From positions 1,860,001 to 1,924,000 of the forward strand of contig NZ_CP084222.1 of the NCBI RefSeq assembly GCF_020268605.1: a stretch of DNA of 64,000 nucleotides, written 5' to 3'. This document shows positions 9,701-17,787 of the stretch, one piece after another (positions within the stretch are counted from its first letter, which is position 1; the number at the start of each line of letters is the position of its first letter). The position numbers were made by a program, and so were the translations under genes. The notes under the pieces were generated by a model. That model was given only the letters and a program-made list of their open reading frames with translations. It searched no databases and had not been told where the DNA came from. This DNA comes from Arsenophonus apicola (GTDB lineage: Bacteria; Pseudomonadota; Gammaproteobacteria; Enterobacterales; Enterobacteriaceae).

Positions 9701-11180
9701 ATTTAAATGCTTGGGTTGTGGGTGATTTTATATTACTACTCAAATCAAAAGGCGATTTAAGCTGTGGGGAATAAAACGATGCCGCTAAGGTATCCAAATT
9801 GGTAAAACGACGTTTTAATAGCAGATAAAAATTGTCTTGTAGCTTAAATGGCGCGGGTGCTAACTGAATATCGTTACCAGCGAAGACTTCTATCCCTTGC
9901 TCAGCCTGTAAGTCTACGCCATTAAAAACAATATCTTTACCGGCATTAAGTAAAATATGGCGCGCTTTTTGCCATTTAGGTTGATATTGCTCACTCGTTT
10001 CTAAGTCGCGTTGATGATATTCTTTATCATGGAAATCATAGATTGATTTTAAGTTCAGTTCTAATCGATCATAATGCAGCGGTTTGTTAAACAACGCTTT
10101 TTCCGGGCGATTGAAATAAATACTGCCATTAGTGGTAATATTGATTATTGGCACATTTAACGCCACTTTGTTATCAATTTGTATATCCTGGCCGGCAATC
10201 ATATCCAACCGGTTTTTCGCCGCAAGCAATTTATATTTTGGCGCTATATCAAAGTAAGGAAATAAGTCTTCATCTGGAAACAAATCATACTGCCAAAAAT
10301 CATCGTCATCGTAGCGGTGATATTCAGCTGCCTGATAGCTGATAGCCCCATTTTTACTCAGTAGCAGCACATTATGGCCTGCTAATCCGGTATCCGTTAG
10401 TGCAATGTCATTCTTAGCGATCAGGTTAAGTTCGTTGTTAGCGCTAAGCTCGCTATTATTGAGTAGAATATTTTCACTGCTAATAGACAGGTTATTTTGT
10501 GCCTGGGCTGATAATGAGCCAGTGAGCTGTTTACTATTTAGGGTAATATTTTTGCCGACTAAAAGTTGTTTATCATCGAACTTTTCATGTAATTCAGCCA
10601 CGGAATTAAGCGGCTGTGGATAGATCTTATTGAATTGTATGTTATCCGCAGTGATAACCAGGTTATTGGTCGCTGAAAATCTGGCCGCTAAAAAATCGTG
10701 ATCCCGCCAAAGGCCTATTTCTGGCTGGTTAACGGGTATTAAGTGAGTCGCGCTGTCATAAATGAATGACTCATAAGGTGCTTTTTCTGCTATGTCTGCC
10801 GGTATAAATGACAGATATTGACCATAATCGACAAAATAACGAATGCGAGCATCTTCATAATCACTTTTTTGATAAGCATGATGAGCTGGTATATAACCGA
10901 ATATTTGATGTAAAGATCCTTGCAGTAAAATATAATTAGCCGATTGATCTAACGCATTGTGCATAGCTACCCAGACGGATTTTTCACCCAGTTTTTGGCT
11001 AATGGCAGTGATATTCTTACTGTGCAGATAACTATCATTGCGGGACTCAATAATCGATTTATCATTAACTAATTGATCACTTTTAATATAGAGATTGTTA
11101 CCGGCAGAAATGCGCCCAACGACTAGCGGGGAAGCTAATGTGTAACTCGTTTTCTCCAATTGCACAAATTGCGTAAACAA
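6753..11180 (-). CDS. CdiA/filamentous-haemagglutinin-like exoprotein, C-terminal 1475-residue part (separated by frameshift)
   Basis: This is the larger piece of a two-partner-secretion exoprotein. Long beta-helix-type haemagglutinin repeats come first (LLNAGRDL, SGGALHMVAGENL and similar). A DUF637-like Ala/Ser/Gly-rich segment follows (KSIIASMAIEGSLAGL), then a pretoxin domain ending in VENN at 7623-7634. About 290 variable residues after VENN form the CT part. That part has a YIDISNKNSQALIEAC-type entry segment and a Gly-rich tail ending VVQDKLKNMPRKEQ, a candidate toxin of unknown activity. The frame joins the upstream ORF near 11,250. Its apparent ATG at 11,180 lies within the overlap and is probably not a natural start. 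Confidence 0.85.
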   Translation of the reverse strand: MFTQFVQLEKTSYTLASPLVVGRISAGNNLYIKSDQLVNDKSIIESRNDSYLHSKNITAISQKLGEKSVWVAMHNALDQSANYILLQGSLHQIFGYIPAHHAYQKSDYEDARIRYFVDYGQYLSFIPADIAEKAPYESFIYDSATHLIPVNQPEIGLWRDHDFLAARFSATNNLVITADNIQFNKIYPQPLNSVAELHEKFDDKQLLVGKNITLNSKQLTGSLSAQAQNNLSISSENILLNNSELSANNELNLIAKNDIALTDTGLAGHNVLLLSKNGAISYQAAEYHRYDDDDFWQYDLFPDEDLFPYFDIAPKYKLLAAKNRLDMIAGQDIQIDNKVALNVPIINITTNGSIYFNRPEKALFNKPLHYDRLELNLKSIYDFHDKEYHQRDLETSEQYQPKWQKARHILLNAGKDIVFNGVDLQAEQGIEVFAGNDIQLAPAPFKLQDNFYLLLKRRFTNLDTLAASFYSPQLKSPFDLSSNIKSPTTQAFKSYLTSEGTLLLNAGRDLNLQAAELSSKQATHLFAGRNIDLSVKILTTDLIAQKELQQTYQPQSFTPVVHSGGALHMVAGENLFLQAANIKSGGAMALTAGNEFVIDYVPYRAEIESDGYHEKLRHLTTQLHSGGRLDLFSKQHLLIKGAQLLATGDITLVSAGNTELKALKNRDHGWQHGKLIDKTYQQGVEIESCGALNILAGGHLLFQAAKLKAQRIMDIAAQGGYLYAQAMEETEHYEEKRKSCNRWTLCLTKNSEHRTYHAVKNRVTEFHAGNDISLLSYNDSIYEATKINTQRNATLTSTHGRVLFKAVQNQTLNQTISNSQDIFITRLDKGSYSAVWQLPTIQYGGELTVNAAQGIEADVNGQKGQTLKQVIASLGDSPESQWLKVLQDKPDVNWHKVENEYKSWDITQQQLHPVSAAVIAIATGAAASALAIPAGISAASAAGLSGTSAIVMQGAVSAGVRAIAAKAAVSLANNQGDISATLKELGGSQSVKSIIASMAIEGSLAGLDTTVLSNGDSVAHSAQHYNPTFPRFSDGEWQHTVQRVTAQSLITSGVDTALNGGSFKDKLAAALVSQTSRQLHAEGAHLIAKNGQVLGNPGKLLSHGAMAALSAEIADSDKVAAAAGAFAAELAAIGLGDNYYVDSSNRQQKILDTSRVIGGLAGALASGTAEGAYSGADAGVIAVENNYLTAKESQRLEKDLAACKATGGDCRSVIQEYIDISNKNSQALIEACTGGGVSCVTWEELITAYTNEAKDAHPLQIRFGERLKDPDAAALVNYLNGTDLKFLQENITQGDRTLVVIMDPSSWPVAVMGAKAIVTNSVTRGKEQLIAVGVSSAANAGIQYGITGEVKLSDVIGAGVIGSITTGKGYNPTVTWNAAGGYYTAEIKGDDPFISALLSKAGASGGYATGNIIKVPMNKKLNPISKQYEWVPTGVWTITKPAPQNSIPSIAGNIGDSVMSEVVQDKLKNMPRKEQ

Positions 11181-12517
11181 TGGATCAATTTCACCAAACC
11201 AGCGCTGTTTACCATTGATCTGATAATTGGTTTTAGTTTTTTGCTGAGAACAACACCGTGGCCATACGCTCTGACAACATACTCTTTAACTTTATTACTG
11301 TCCGGTGTTATTAATTGTTGCGTGATGTTAGGGTTATTAGTTTGGTTAATTACATGCTTGGCTCTCAGGAACAGATCACCGGTTTGCGTTGAGATAGTGG
11401 CCGCGCTATTTTCAATCCTTTCACTGAGCTCACCTCGGGCATTTTTTTGCAGCCAGAGATTGTTATAGGCTTCAATTTTAGCGCTTTCACCTTGATTACG
11501 GATGATATTACTAAATAGATGCATATTTTGTTGAGCGGTTATTTTACCTTGATTAATTAGGCTATCGCTTTCAACTAATAGATCTTGTTGAGATAAAATT
11601 TCACTGGTTGCTGGGATTATAACTGCTGGCGCTTTGGCGGTTAAATGTCCTTTAGTGGTAATATGACCTAGCGTCAGTTTACCTTTAGCAGAAACAAATA
11701 AATCTCTTTCACTGGTTTTAATATTGTCCAGCTTCACCTCACTGTCTGGCTCGGTAGCAATTATTTTAACTTGATTAGCATAGATGCCACCTGGTGCGGT
11801 AATGTTAACGGCAAATTGTGGTTTTAGGCTCGGGTTAGGTATTTGGGAAATCTTTCCAGTCTGATAGTCAATCGCATTAGTGCCTTGCAGTAAGCTAATA
11901 GTTTTGCTGTGAATACTGGCATTGATCGTAGCAGTCTGACTGATCATCTCAGTATAATTTTGACTACCACTATTGAGCCCTTTATTAAGGATCGTAATAT
12001 CACCTTTATTAACCCTCAAATGGTTAAATTCGCCTCGTTGATTCAGTGTCGGCTGGCCCGTTGTTAAGGTTAATCCGCCAATATTGTTGAAACGACAACC
12101 ATCACAGCTGATGCCATTAGGATTAGCGATGATCAAATCCGCTTTCCTACCTGCGATTTCCAATTTGCCATTAAGTTGTGAAGAAGATGAGCCGGTTACT
12201 TCATTAATGATCAAGCTTGCTGCCCGCTCAACCAACTGTTCATTTTTAGCCAGTTGACCAGCTAGTTCACTATGAGTGGGTCGGATAGCGTTGTTCAAGA
12301 CCGCACCTTGCGGCGATATATTGAATTGCTGATAGTGATTATGAGAAATACCGGCCTGATTTGGCGCTGCTATATTGATAATAGGAATTTGATTTTTAAC
12401 CGTTAGTTGAGTTTTGTCATTCGCCGGTTGAATAGTGGAGCTAAAAACCGGCAACAGAGGATAACTGGCAATGAGATAAACTATTTTGCTGCTATAACTA
12501 ATATTTTTATTTTTCAT
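11135..12517 (-). CDS. CdiA/filamentous-haemagglutinin-like exoprotein, N-terminal 460-residue part with TPS secretion domain
   Basis: The N-terminal piece of the same exoprotein. It has a hydrophobic export signal (about residues 9-27) and the two-partner-secretion domain (about 40-290). Conserved motifs are ANPNGISCDGCRFNN around 130-146, with the paired cysteines, and the FNISPQGAVLNN signature. The real frame is lost at about 11,245, where the minus strand reads AGC, six A, then CTA. One more A would lead straight into NYQINGKQRW and the downstream 1475-residue frame. The last ~40 residues of this ORF are out of frame. Full length would be about 1,920 residues, short for CdiA. The outer-membrane partner CdiB is not next to it. 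Confidence 0.85.
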   Translation of the reverse strand: MKNKNISYSSKIVYLIASYPLLPVFSSTIQPANDKTQLTVKNQIPIINIAAPNQAGISHNHYQQFNISPQGAVLNNAIRPTHSELAGQLAKNEQLVERAASLIINEVTGSSSSQLNGKLEIAGRKADLIIANPNGISCDGCRFNNIGGLTLTTGQPTLNQRGEFNHLRVNKGDITILNKGLNSGSQNYTEMISQTATINASIHSKTISLLQGTNAIDYQTGKISQIPNPSLKPQFAVNITAPGGIYANQVKIIATEPDSEVKLDNIKTSERDLFVSAKGKLTLGHITTKGHLTAKAPAVIIPATSEILSQQDLLVESDSLINQGKITAQQNMHLFSNIIRNQGESAKIEAYNNLWLQKNARGELSERIENSAATISTQTGDLFLRAKHVINQTNNPNITQQLITPDSNKVKEYVVRAYGHGVVLSKKLKPIIRSMVNSAGLVKLIHCLRNLCNWRKRVTH

Positions 12518-12998
12518 AGCATTACCTATATTCTATATTTGAATAAATATGAGGATGAAAGCTATCGTCTCCAAAATAGAAAGGAAAAATTTAATAGGCA
12601 ATATATAATAATCAATAAGTTAATTAGTTATTATTATAATGATCAATATTTTTATTTGTAATTCAAGATGTTAAATTTAAGTGATGCTATTTTGTTTTTA
12701 TTCCTAAAATTAAATACAATTTTTATAATTTTATATTTAATAAATAAAAGCCAGTGATTAAATTACCACTATCTTTGATAGGATTATTGATGTTAATTAA
12801 ATTCAGTTAACGACTTGCTGTGACAAAAGCCTGAGCAATATGTTGAACACTATATTGCGTTATTGCGTTATTGCTTTGTTTACTGCTATTCACCACAGCA
12901 TAAAGCAAAAAACCTACTTTACTATTTACTGATAATATGGCCATCAGATGGGCATATCTAGAATAGATTAAATAGTTTTGTTTGCTAGGCAAAAACAA
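12518..12998. other. AT-rich spacer upstream of the exoprotein gene
   Basis: No gene is supported here. A 76-codon open frame (12807-13037, minus) runs through the phoH terminator and is judged spurious. No cdiB/fhaC-type transporter gene or remnant is visible where a cdiBAI operon would have it. The stretch 12518-12780 is extremely AT-rich and probably carries the exoprotein promoter. Confidence 0.5.
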
Positions 12999-13025
12999 AT
13001 AGCGCCCAGATTGTCTGGGCGCTAT
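12999..13025 (-). terminator. Rho-independent terminator of phoH
   Basis: A perfect 12-bp stem, ATAGCGCCCAGA/TCTGGGCGCTAT with a 3-base loop, is followed on the minus strand by TTTGTTTTTG. It starts 20 bases past the phoH stop. Confidence 0.9.
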
Positions 13026-13045
13026 GCAAATAAACAATCGATTAA

Positions 13046-13837
13046 TTACAGTTCATAGGCTAATAAGGCTTTATGGCAGAGCTCAGAGCGGACACAATCG
13101 CCAATGGTAAATGTCACGACAGAAACCAAATCGTCGCAATTAAAACGTCGTAACGCATCTTCCAGACCAGAAATGATCCCTAACGGTAAATCACATTGGG
13201 AAACATCACCATTGACAACTACAGTTACATTTTCTCCTAAGCGAGTTAAAAACATTTTCATCTGATTGGCAGTCACATTCTGCGCTTCATCCAGGATCAC
13301 AAAGGCGTTTTCAAAGGTTCGACCACGCATGTAAGCAAAAGGCGCGATTTCTACTTTACCTATCTCAGGCCGTAGGCAGTACTGGAGAAAAGAGTGACCC
13401 AATCTTTTGGCTAAAATATCATATACCGGCCGAAAGAAAGGCGCGAATTTCTCTGCCATATCACCTGGTAAGAAACCCAAATCCTCCTCTGCTTGTAGAA
13501 CCGGACGAGTTACGATAATTTTATTAATTTCTTTATTAATAAGGGCATCAGCAGCCATTGCAGAACTAATGAACGTTTTACCACATCCTGCTTCACCATT
13601 TGCCAAAATCAATTTTTGCCACTTAATCGCTTCAATATATTTTCTTTGTGCTTCACTGCGAGGCATAATGGGAGAACGATCACGAGTTTCACATGCCATA
13701 CCAATGGTTTCAATACCTGTAAAATCAGCAAAAGATGCCACATTGTTGATCTCTTTTAAACGAGACGAACGGCTTTCTTTTCTTAAAGATCTTCTTAATT
13801 CTCGGCGTGCTCTTGTTGCAGCTTTCTGTCTACTCAT
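13046..13837 (-). CDS. phoH: PhoH family ATPase
   Basis: Cytoplasmic P-loop ATPase of the PhoH family, a phosphate-starvation-inducible protein in E. coli whose exact role is unsettled. The 263-residue protein carries Walker A GEAGCGKT at 81-88, TRPVLQAEEDLGFLPGD at about 110-126 and Walker B VILDEAQN at 180-187. It matches the E. coli PhoH core closely along its whole length, including the basic N-terminus MSRQKAATRARRE. No Pho box was identified. It is monocistronic, with a strong terminator right after the stop. Confidence 0.93.
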   Translation of the reverse strand: MSRQKAATRARRELRRSLRKESRSSRLKEINNVASFADFTGIETIGMACETRDRSPIMPRSEAQRKYIEAIKWQKLILANGEAGCGKTFISSAMAADALINKEINKIIVTRPVLQAEEDLGFLPGDMAEKFAPFFRPVYDILAKRLGHSFLQYCLRPEIGKVEIAPFAYMRGRTFENAFVILDEAQNVTANQMKMFLTRLGENVTVVVNGDVSQCDLPLGIISGLEDALRRFNCDDLVSVVTFTIGDCVRSELCHKALLAYEL

Positions 13838-14293
13838 AGTGTTACCTTTCGATAGTCTATATTTCGATGGTAATAATATTTGAATATCTACACAAAAAAG
13901 CTATTTAAAACAGAAAATTGACTCCAATTTTATGATGTGCATGAAAAAACCGGTTACAAATTTCTCCATTTTGCATGTTATGGATAACTTATAACCGGTT
14001 GACGTCTGAAGAGTATTTTTTAAACATTTTATCATCTATATCCCCTATGTTGAACATCATCAAACACAGAACTACGACTATAAAACATCTTCAACAACTT
14101 AATATTATTTTATATTCATTAATTGATTATAAAAAATAATTTAACATCTCTGATACAAAAAATATTGTAGATTATTGCTTGCCTGTCAACTTTATTACGC
14201 AAACAATCGCCTCCAGTCACTTGATAATCTATTCATAGCCGAGTTAATAAGACTAGCGTGATAATATGCTATTTATTTGATAATAAATGTTTT
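13838..14293. other. phoH upstream region with a structured minus-strand element
   Basis: No protein gene is seen. Besides the hairpin element at 13943-14000 (listed separately), the region is AT-rich and should contain the phoH promoter. Confidence 0.4.
13943..14000 (-). terminator. Terminator-like hairpin 100 bases upstream of phoH (possible attenuator or sRNA end)
   Basis: The outer stem AACCGGTTA/TAACCGGTT (13948-13956 with 13992-14000) encloses an inner perfect stem GTTAT/ATAAC at 13977-13988. On the minus strand the outer stem runs into TTTTTT. It lies in the phoH leader, so it may attenuate phoH, or end an upstream small RNA. Confidence 0.45.
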
Positions 14294-15312
14294 TTATTGC
14301 CGCTGGCAATTTTTTGCTAACCGATAACCCGCAGCAATCGCTGCCTGCTCATTTTCGAAAACAATACTATTTTTTGCTGATAAAACCTTGTATCCCTGAC
14401 AATGAGAAAAGTGATATATTTGACTGATTTGGTTACCTTTAATTACCGAGGTAAGATAATTGTTCGCCATATCGGAAATATTAGGTTTTATTTTATCTAC
14501 TTTGTTGTCTGTTTCAGCGGTGATCGCTAATAGACCGGCTGCCTGATTTTTATGGCCTGATTTTTATGGCCTAATTGCCAGGTTAATTCACCGGTTACAA
14601 ACGGGTTATAGTGGCCGGTAATTTTACCAATGCGCTCATTTTACAACTTTTCCCAACCATTAACTGGATATTGTCGATCCCAGGCAATTAATAGCTGTTG
14701 TTGTTGCTTTGACATATTGAGATTATATCGGTCATACATATAAAACATAACCCGGGCAACTTGGCCTTTTACTTCATTTCTGGGCTCAAAAATACGGTTT
14801 TTAAAGTCCACCCGACTTTGACATTGACCATAAGAAGTTAACACTGAAGATGGGAGTTGACCATAATTAAAGTTACTTCTATCACCATTGACTTCACCAA
14901 TTGAAGGTGCAATGTTATACAGATCGGCTTCCATGGCGCGAAAAACCGGATCTGTCATTACACAATTCTTTCGCCCGCCATTTTGCCAACATTGGCGTTG
15001 ATGACCAAATACTCATGCCGGCACAATATGTTCCCACTCTATCCGCTGAGCTCTATTTATCTGTTTTCTGACTTGGTAACCACAGCTAGTTAAATCTACC
15101 CTACCACCACTTTTTCCCATCCATTGCCATCGGCATCCGCAATAAAGCGTGCCTTGATTTCCAGCAGCTTGATCAAAGTAAACTTCATTACGGGCAATTT
15201 TTTTTGCTTCGTCAAAACTAGTGGGTGTCGCTGATAAATTAAATGGTGCACAAAAAACTACTGTCACGGTAATGATTACCGCTAAAGAATGGATTAAATT
15301 CAAAATTAACAT
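14294..15312 (-). pseudogene. endA: Periplasmic endonuclease I (EndA) with a C-terminal extension, inactivated by three lesions
   Basis: EndA is a periplasmic nuclease that cuts double-stranded DNA. The frame starts at 15312 with a signal peptide (LIHSLAVIITVTVVFCAPFNLSA), then YCGCRWQWMGKSGGRVDL and RIEWEHIVPA. An in-frame TGA at 15013-15015 replaces the conserved Trp of PAWxFGHQRQCWQ. The frame resumes with MTDPVFRAMEADLYNI and GEVNGDRSNFNYGQ. A second in-frame stop (TAA, 14641-14643) follows GWEKL, then NERIGKITGHYNPFV. An exact 14-base tandem duplication (14541-14554, 14555-14568) shifts the frame. Without it the reading continues to QIYHFSHCQGYKVLSAKN and CQRQ, an Ada-metal-binding-like tail absent from E. 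coli EndA. The intact form would be about 334 residues. Confidence 0.85.
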
Positions 15313-15519
15313 CCTGGTTAAAATTAATATATAAATTGAACATTTTAGGCATATAATTTTTTCATTATTAGCGCAACTGCATGAAAAAATTTAATTTTAT
15401 TTTCTTATTTTATATGATGAATATCTATAAAAAGAATATCTTTTTTTGTATAAAAATATAATTAACACTTTAAAATACATTACACAAAAATAAAATTTAA
15501 TTTTCATTTAGAAAATAAA

Positions 15520-15696
15520 ATGTATACATTAATAAAACTCTTAAAAGAAGAATTAATTGATGTGACTAAAAAACATGCTCAAGAAAAAGATGCTAAAGTG
15601 ATTATGACTAAATTTTCAGCAGATGAACTAAATATTAAAATCATAATATCAGGTAAGCAACAATTTGATATTACCTTAAATTCAGTACAAAACTAA
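15520..15696 (+). CDS. Small hypothetical protein, 58 residues
   Basis: ATG at 15520 to TAA at 15694-15696. It encodes a charged, soluble 58-residue protein (MYTLIKLLKEELIDVTKKHA, later ELNIKIIISGKQQFDITLNS) with an amphipathic helix followed by two strand-like segments. There is no strong ribosome site. It converges with yjjB and the ends overlap by 4 bases. Codon use resembles neighbouring genes and the predicted fold pattern is sensible. No family was recognised. Confidence 0.45.
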   Translation: MYTLIKLLKEELIDVTKKHAQEKDAKVIMTKFSADELNIKIIISGKQQFDITLNSVQN

Positions 15697-16163
15697 ACTC
15701 GTGGACGCTTACGATATAACCATAACCCAGGAATAGATAAACCAACAGATAAAGCGCCGACTATAAATAAGGTTTTAATAAAATGTGTTACTAATGTCTC
15801 AAGTAACTCAGCGTTATAACCCAAATGAGCAATTTTTACTAACGATATCATCGCAATATAAGCACTTATCCCTGGGAACATCGGAATAATCGCCGCAACG
15901 GTAAACACTTTTGGATGTGCTAACCACCAGCGTGACCATTGAATACCAATGATACCAATTAAAATTGCAGCGCAAAAACTTGCCCATTCAATACTAAAGC
16001 CCATTTCCATTAGTATCATACGAAAACCATAACCTGTAGCGCCAAGTAAAGCACAATATTTTAACGCCCGTACTGGTACATTAAAGACCATGGCAAAACC
16101 AGCTGCTGGTATTGCAGCTAATAACATTTTTTCAATTAAGGTTAATAAAAATATTATGCCCAA
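15693..16163 (-). CDS. yjjB: YjjB, membrane subunit of the YjjPB succinate (ThrE-type) exporter
   Basis: Small ThrE_2-type membrane protein which, with YjjP, forms a succinate exporter in E. coli. The start chosen is TTG at 16161-16163, preceded by GGGGATTAAG. It gives 156 residues (E. coli 157) beginning MGIIFLLTLIEKMLLAAIPA. The open frame extends further upstream to 16241, but that part overlaps yjjP and has no homology. Conserved segments are FAMVFNVPVRAL, GIQWSRWWLAHPKVFTVAA and IPGLWLYRKRPRV. It overlaps the end of yjjP by 10 bases, so the two are translationally coupled. Confidence 0.88.
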   Translation of the reverse strand: MGIIFLLTLIEKMLLAAIPAAGFAMVFNVPVRALKYCALLGATGYGFRMILMEMGFSIEWASFCAAILIGIIGIQWSRWWLAHPKVFTVAAIIPMFPGISAYIAMISLVKIAHLGYNAELLETLVTHFIKTLFIVGALSVGLSIPGLWLYRKRPRV

Positions 16164-16957
16164 TTTCTTAATCCCCAAACAGCCATCGCCATGGTTATAC
16201 CAATACAAGTCGCTAATGTCAGCAAACTTGCCATTGCCCAACGCGCTAATCCAGTATTGATATGGCCTTTAAACATATCTGCCACAGAATTAATTAATGG
16301 AAATCCAGGAACTAACAGTAACACACTGGCTGCCATAGAAACCGTCGATGCATTAGAAAAATAAGGGATCTTTAATACAAAACCAGATACGGTGGTAGCC
16401 ACAAAGGCGGTTATACAAAAATTAATCAATGGATTCATATATTGGGCTGTAAGAATTTGTCGAATATACATTGCACAACTACTGGCAATAAAAGTGACCA
16501 AGCAACCATCCCAGCCGCCGCCATTTAGCTTACAAAAACAGCCACAAGATAATCCAATCATAAAAACCAGTAACCAACGAGGATAACGTAGTGGTTTTAT
16601 TTCGGCCAGGCGTTGTTGAACCTTATCGCTATCTAATAATTTATATTCAGCCAATATCACCGTGTGCTGAACCTTAGTCACTACATGCATATTTATGCCA
16701 TGATCAATATTTTTGCGGGTAGACGTCATACAACGACCGTTAATAACGGTTGTTAATACAATGGCATTAGAAGAAATCGCGCTATCAACTTGATCCATCC
16801 CTAAAGCAATACCTAATCGAGTTGATAATTGCTCCACTAACATACTTTCAGCGCCGTGTTGAAAAAGCAACTGAGCACATTGAATACATAAGCGAGTAAT
16901 TTTTCTTTGCCTTTCAGTTTCAGTTTCAGTATGAAAATTAGATGCAACATATTCCAT
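16154..16957 (-). CDS. yjjP: YjjP, ThrE-family subunit of the YjjPB exporter
   Basis: A 267-residue membrane protein. The cytoplasmic N-terminal part (about 1-110) has TRLCIQCAQLLFQHGAESML, and roughly five transmembrane helices follow (about 125-265). It matches E. coli YjjP along its length. With YjjB it makes up a split ThrE-type exporter, linked to succinate efflux under low oxygen in E. coli. It is the first gene of the pair, with a plain ATG start at 16957. Confidence 0.9.
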   Translation of the reverse strand: MEYVASNFHTETETERQRKITRLCIQCAQLLFQHGAESMLVEQLSTRLGIALGMDQVDSAISSNAIVLTTVINGRCMTSTRKNIDHGINMHVVTKVQHTVILAEYKLLDSDKVQQRLAEIKPLRYPRWLLVFMIGLSCGCFCKLNGGGWDGCLVTFIASSCAMYIRQILTAQYMNPLINFCITAFVATTVSGFVLKIPYFSNASTVSMAASVLLLVPGFPLINSVADMFKGHINTGLARWAMASLLTLATCIGITMAMAVWGLRNWA

Positions 16958-17211
16958 TTTTTGGCCTATACCTACAAAATTTTATTGATAGTAATTGATA
17001 GCGAATCAAGTTGTTGACCATATCAGACAACATGATTAATAACCCTCTCTTTAGATCAAAATTAGTCATACTTTTCCGTCAATAATCTAATTTACAACGA
17101 CTAATAATTAAGGCGATTTCTTTCATTTAATATGATTAAAATAAAATCATATGATTAACCCAACCTGAAAACAGGAAAATTAACTAAATTTTTGCATTAA
17201 AATAATATTAA
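16958..17211. other. yjjP-uspF spacer
   Basis: No gene. It is AT-rich and includes the palindrome ATCATATGAT (about 17146-17155). It contains the yjjP promoter side. Confidence 0.3.
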
Positions 17212-17649
17212 CTACCGAACTATCAATATCGAAATCGGGGCATTAGAAACAATAGCTGAAGCATTCGAACCTAGCAAATGGGTGGCAATATTGGGTCGGC
17301 GGGAGCCAACTATTATCAAATCGGCGCCAATTTTTTCTGCTTCTGATAAAACCTTATCTCTAGGTGAGCCCATTTCCACAGAATAAGAAATTTTTTCTTT
17401 AGGATAATCAATATGTTTGACTATTTTTTCTAATTGTTTTTCTGAACTTTCAATCGTCTTTTTGGCAAAATTAGCTAATAAATCATAGTGATAACTATAA
17501 CTCATTGAATAACGGGACATATCAGGGGCAACATGAAAAAAATGCAATTTAGCATCAGATAATTTAGCAATATATAGTGCATGTTTAAGTGCTTTTTTTA
17601 TTAGTTCCTTTTCTGAAATATCAATTGGAACAAGAATGATTTTATACAT
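17212..17649 (-). CDS. uspF: Universal stress protein, UspF-type (second of a tandem pair)
   Basis: A 145-residue UspA-fold cytoplasmic protein. It carries the nucleotide-binding signature GSPRDKV ... GADLIIVGSRRPNIATHLLGSNAS (about 94-128), typical of the ATP-binding UspF/UspG group. AAGGAGTAAAT precedes the ATG. It lies 138 bp downstream of a paralogue in the same direction, and the two proteins share the same layout and the C-terminus ending in VR. Its role is stress survival by family knowledge; specifics are unknown. Confidence 0.85.
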   Translation of the reverse strand: MYKIILVPIDISEKELIKKALKHALYIAKLSDAKLHFFHVAPDMSRYSMSYSYHYDLLANFAKKTIESSEKQLEKIVKHIDYPKEKISYSVEMGSPRDKVLSEAEKIGADLIIVGSRRPNIATHLLGSNASAIVSNAPISILIVR

Positions 17650-17787
17650 ATTTACTCCTTAAAACGGTAAGCATTAAATCTTAATTTCCTTACTTATCAA
17701 TATAAAATACCCTACTAAAGCAATAAATTGATTAAACTAGCCGTTAAAATAATAAATAATTAAACTTTTAATTTTGATTATTAATTT

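Noticed and set aside
12807..13037. A 76-codon open frame on the minus strand
   Set aside because: Its first 13 codons run through the strong phoH terminator hairpin (12999-13025), it has no separate ribosome site, and no family was recognised.
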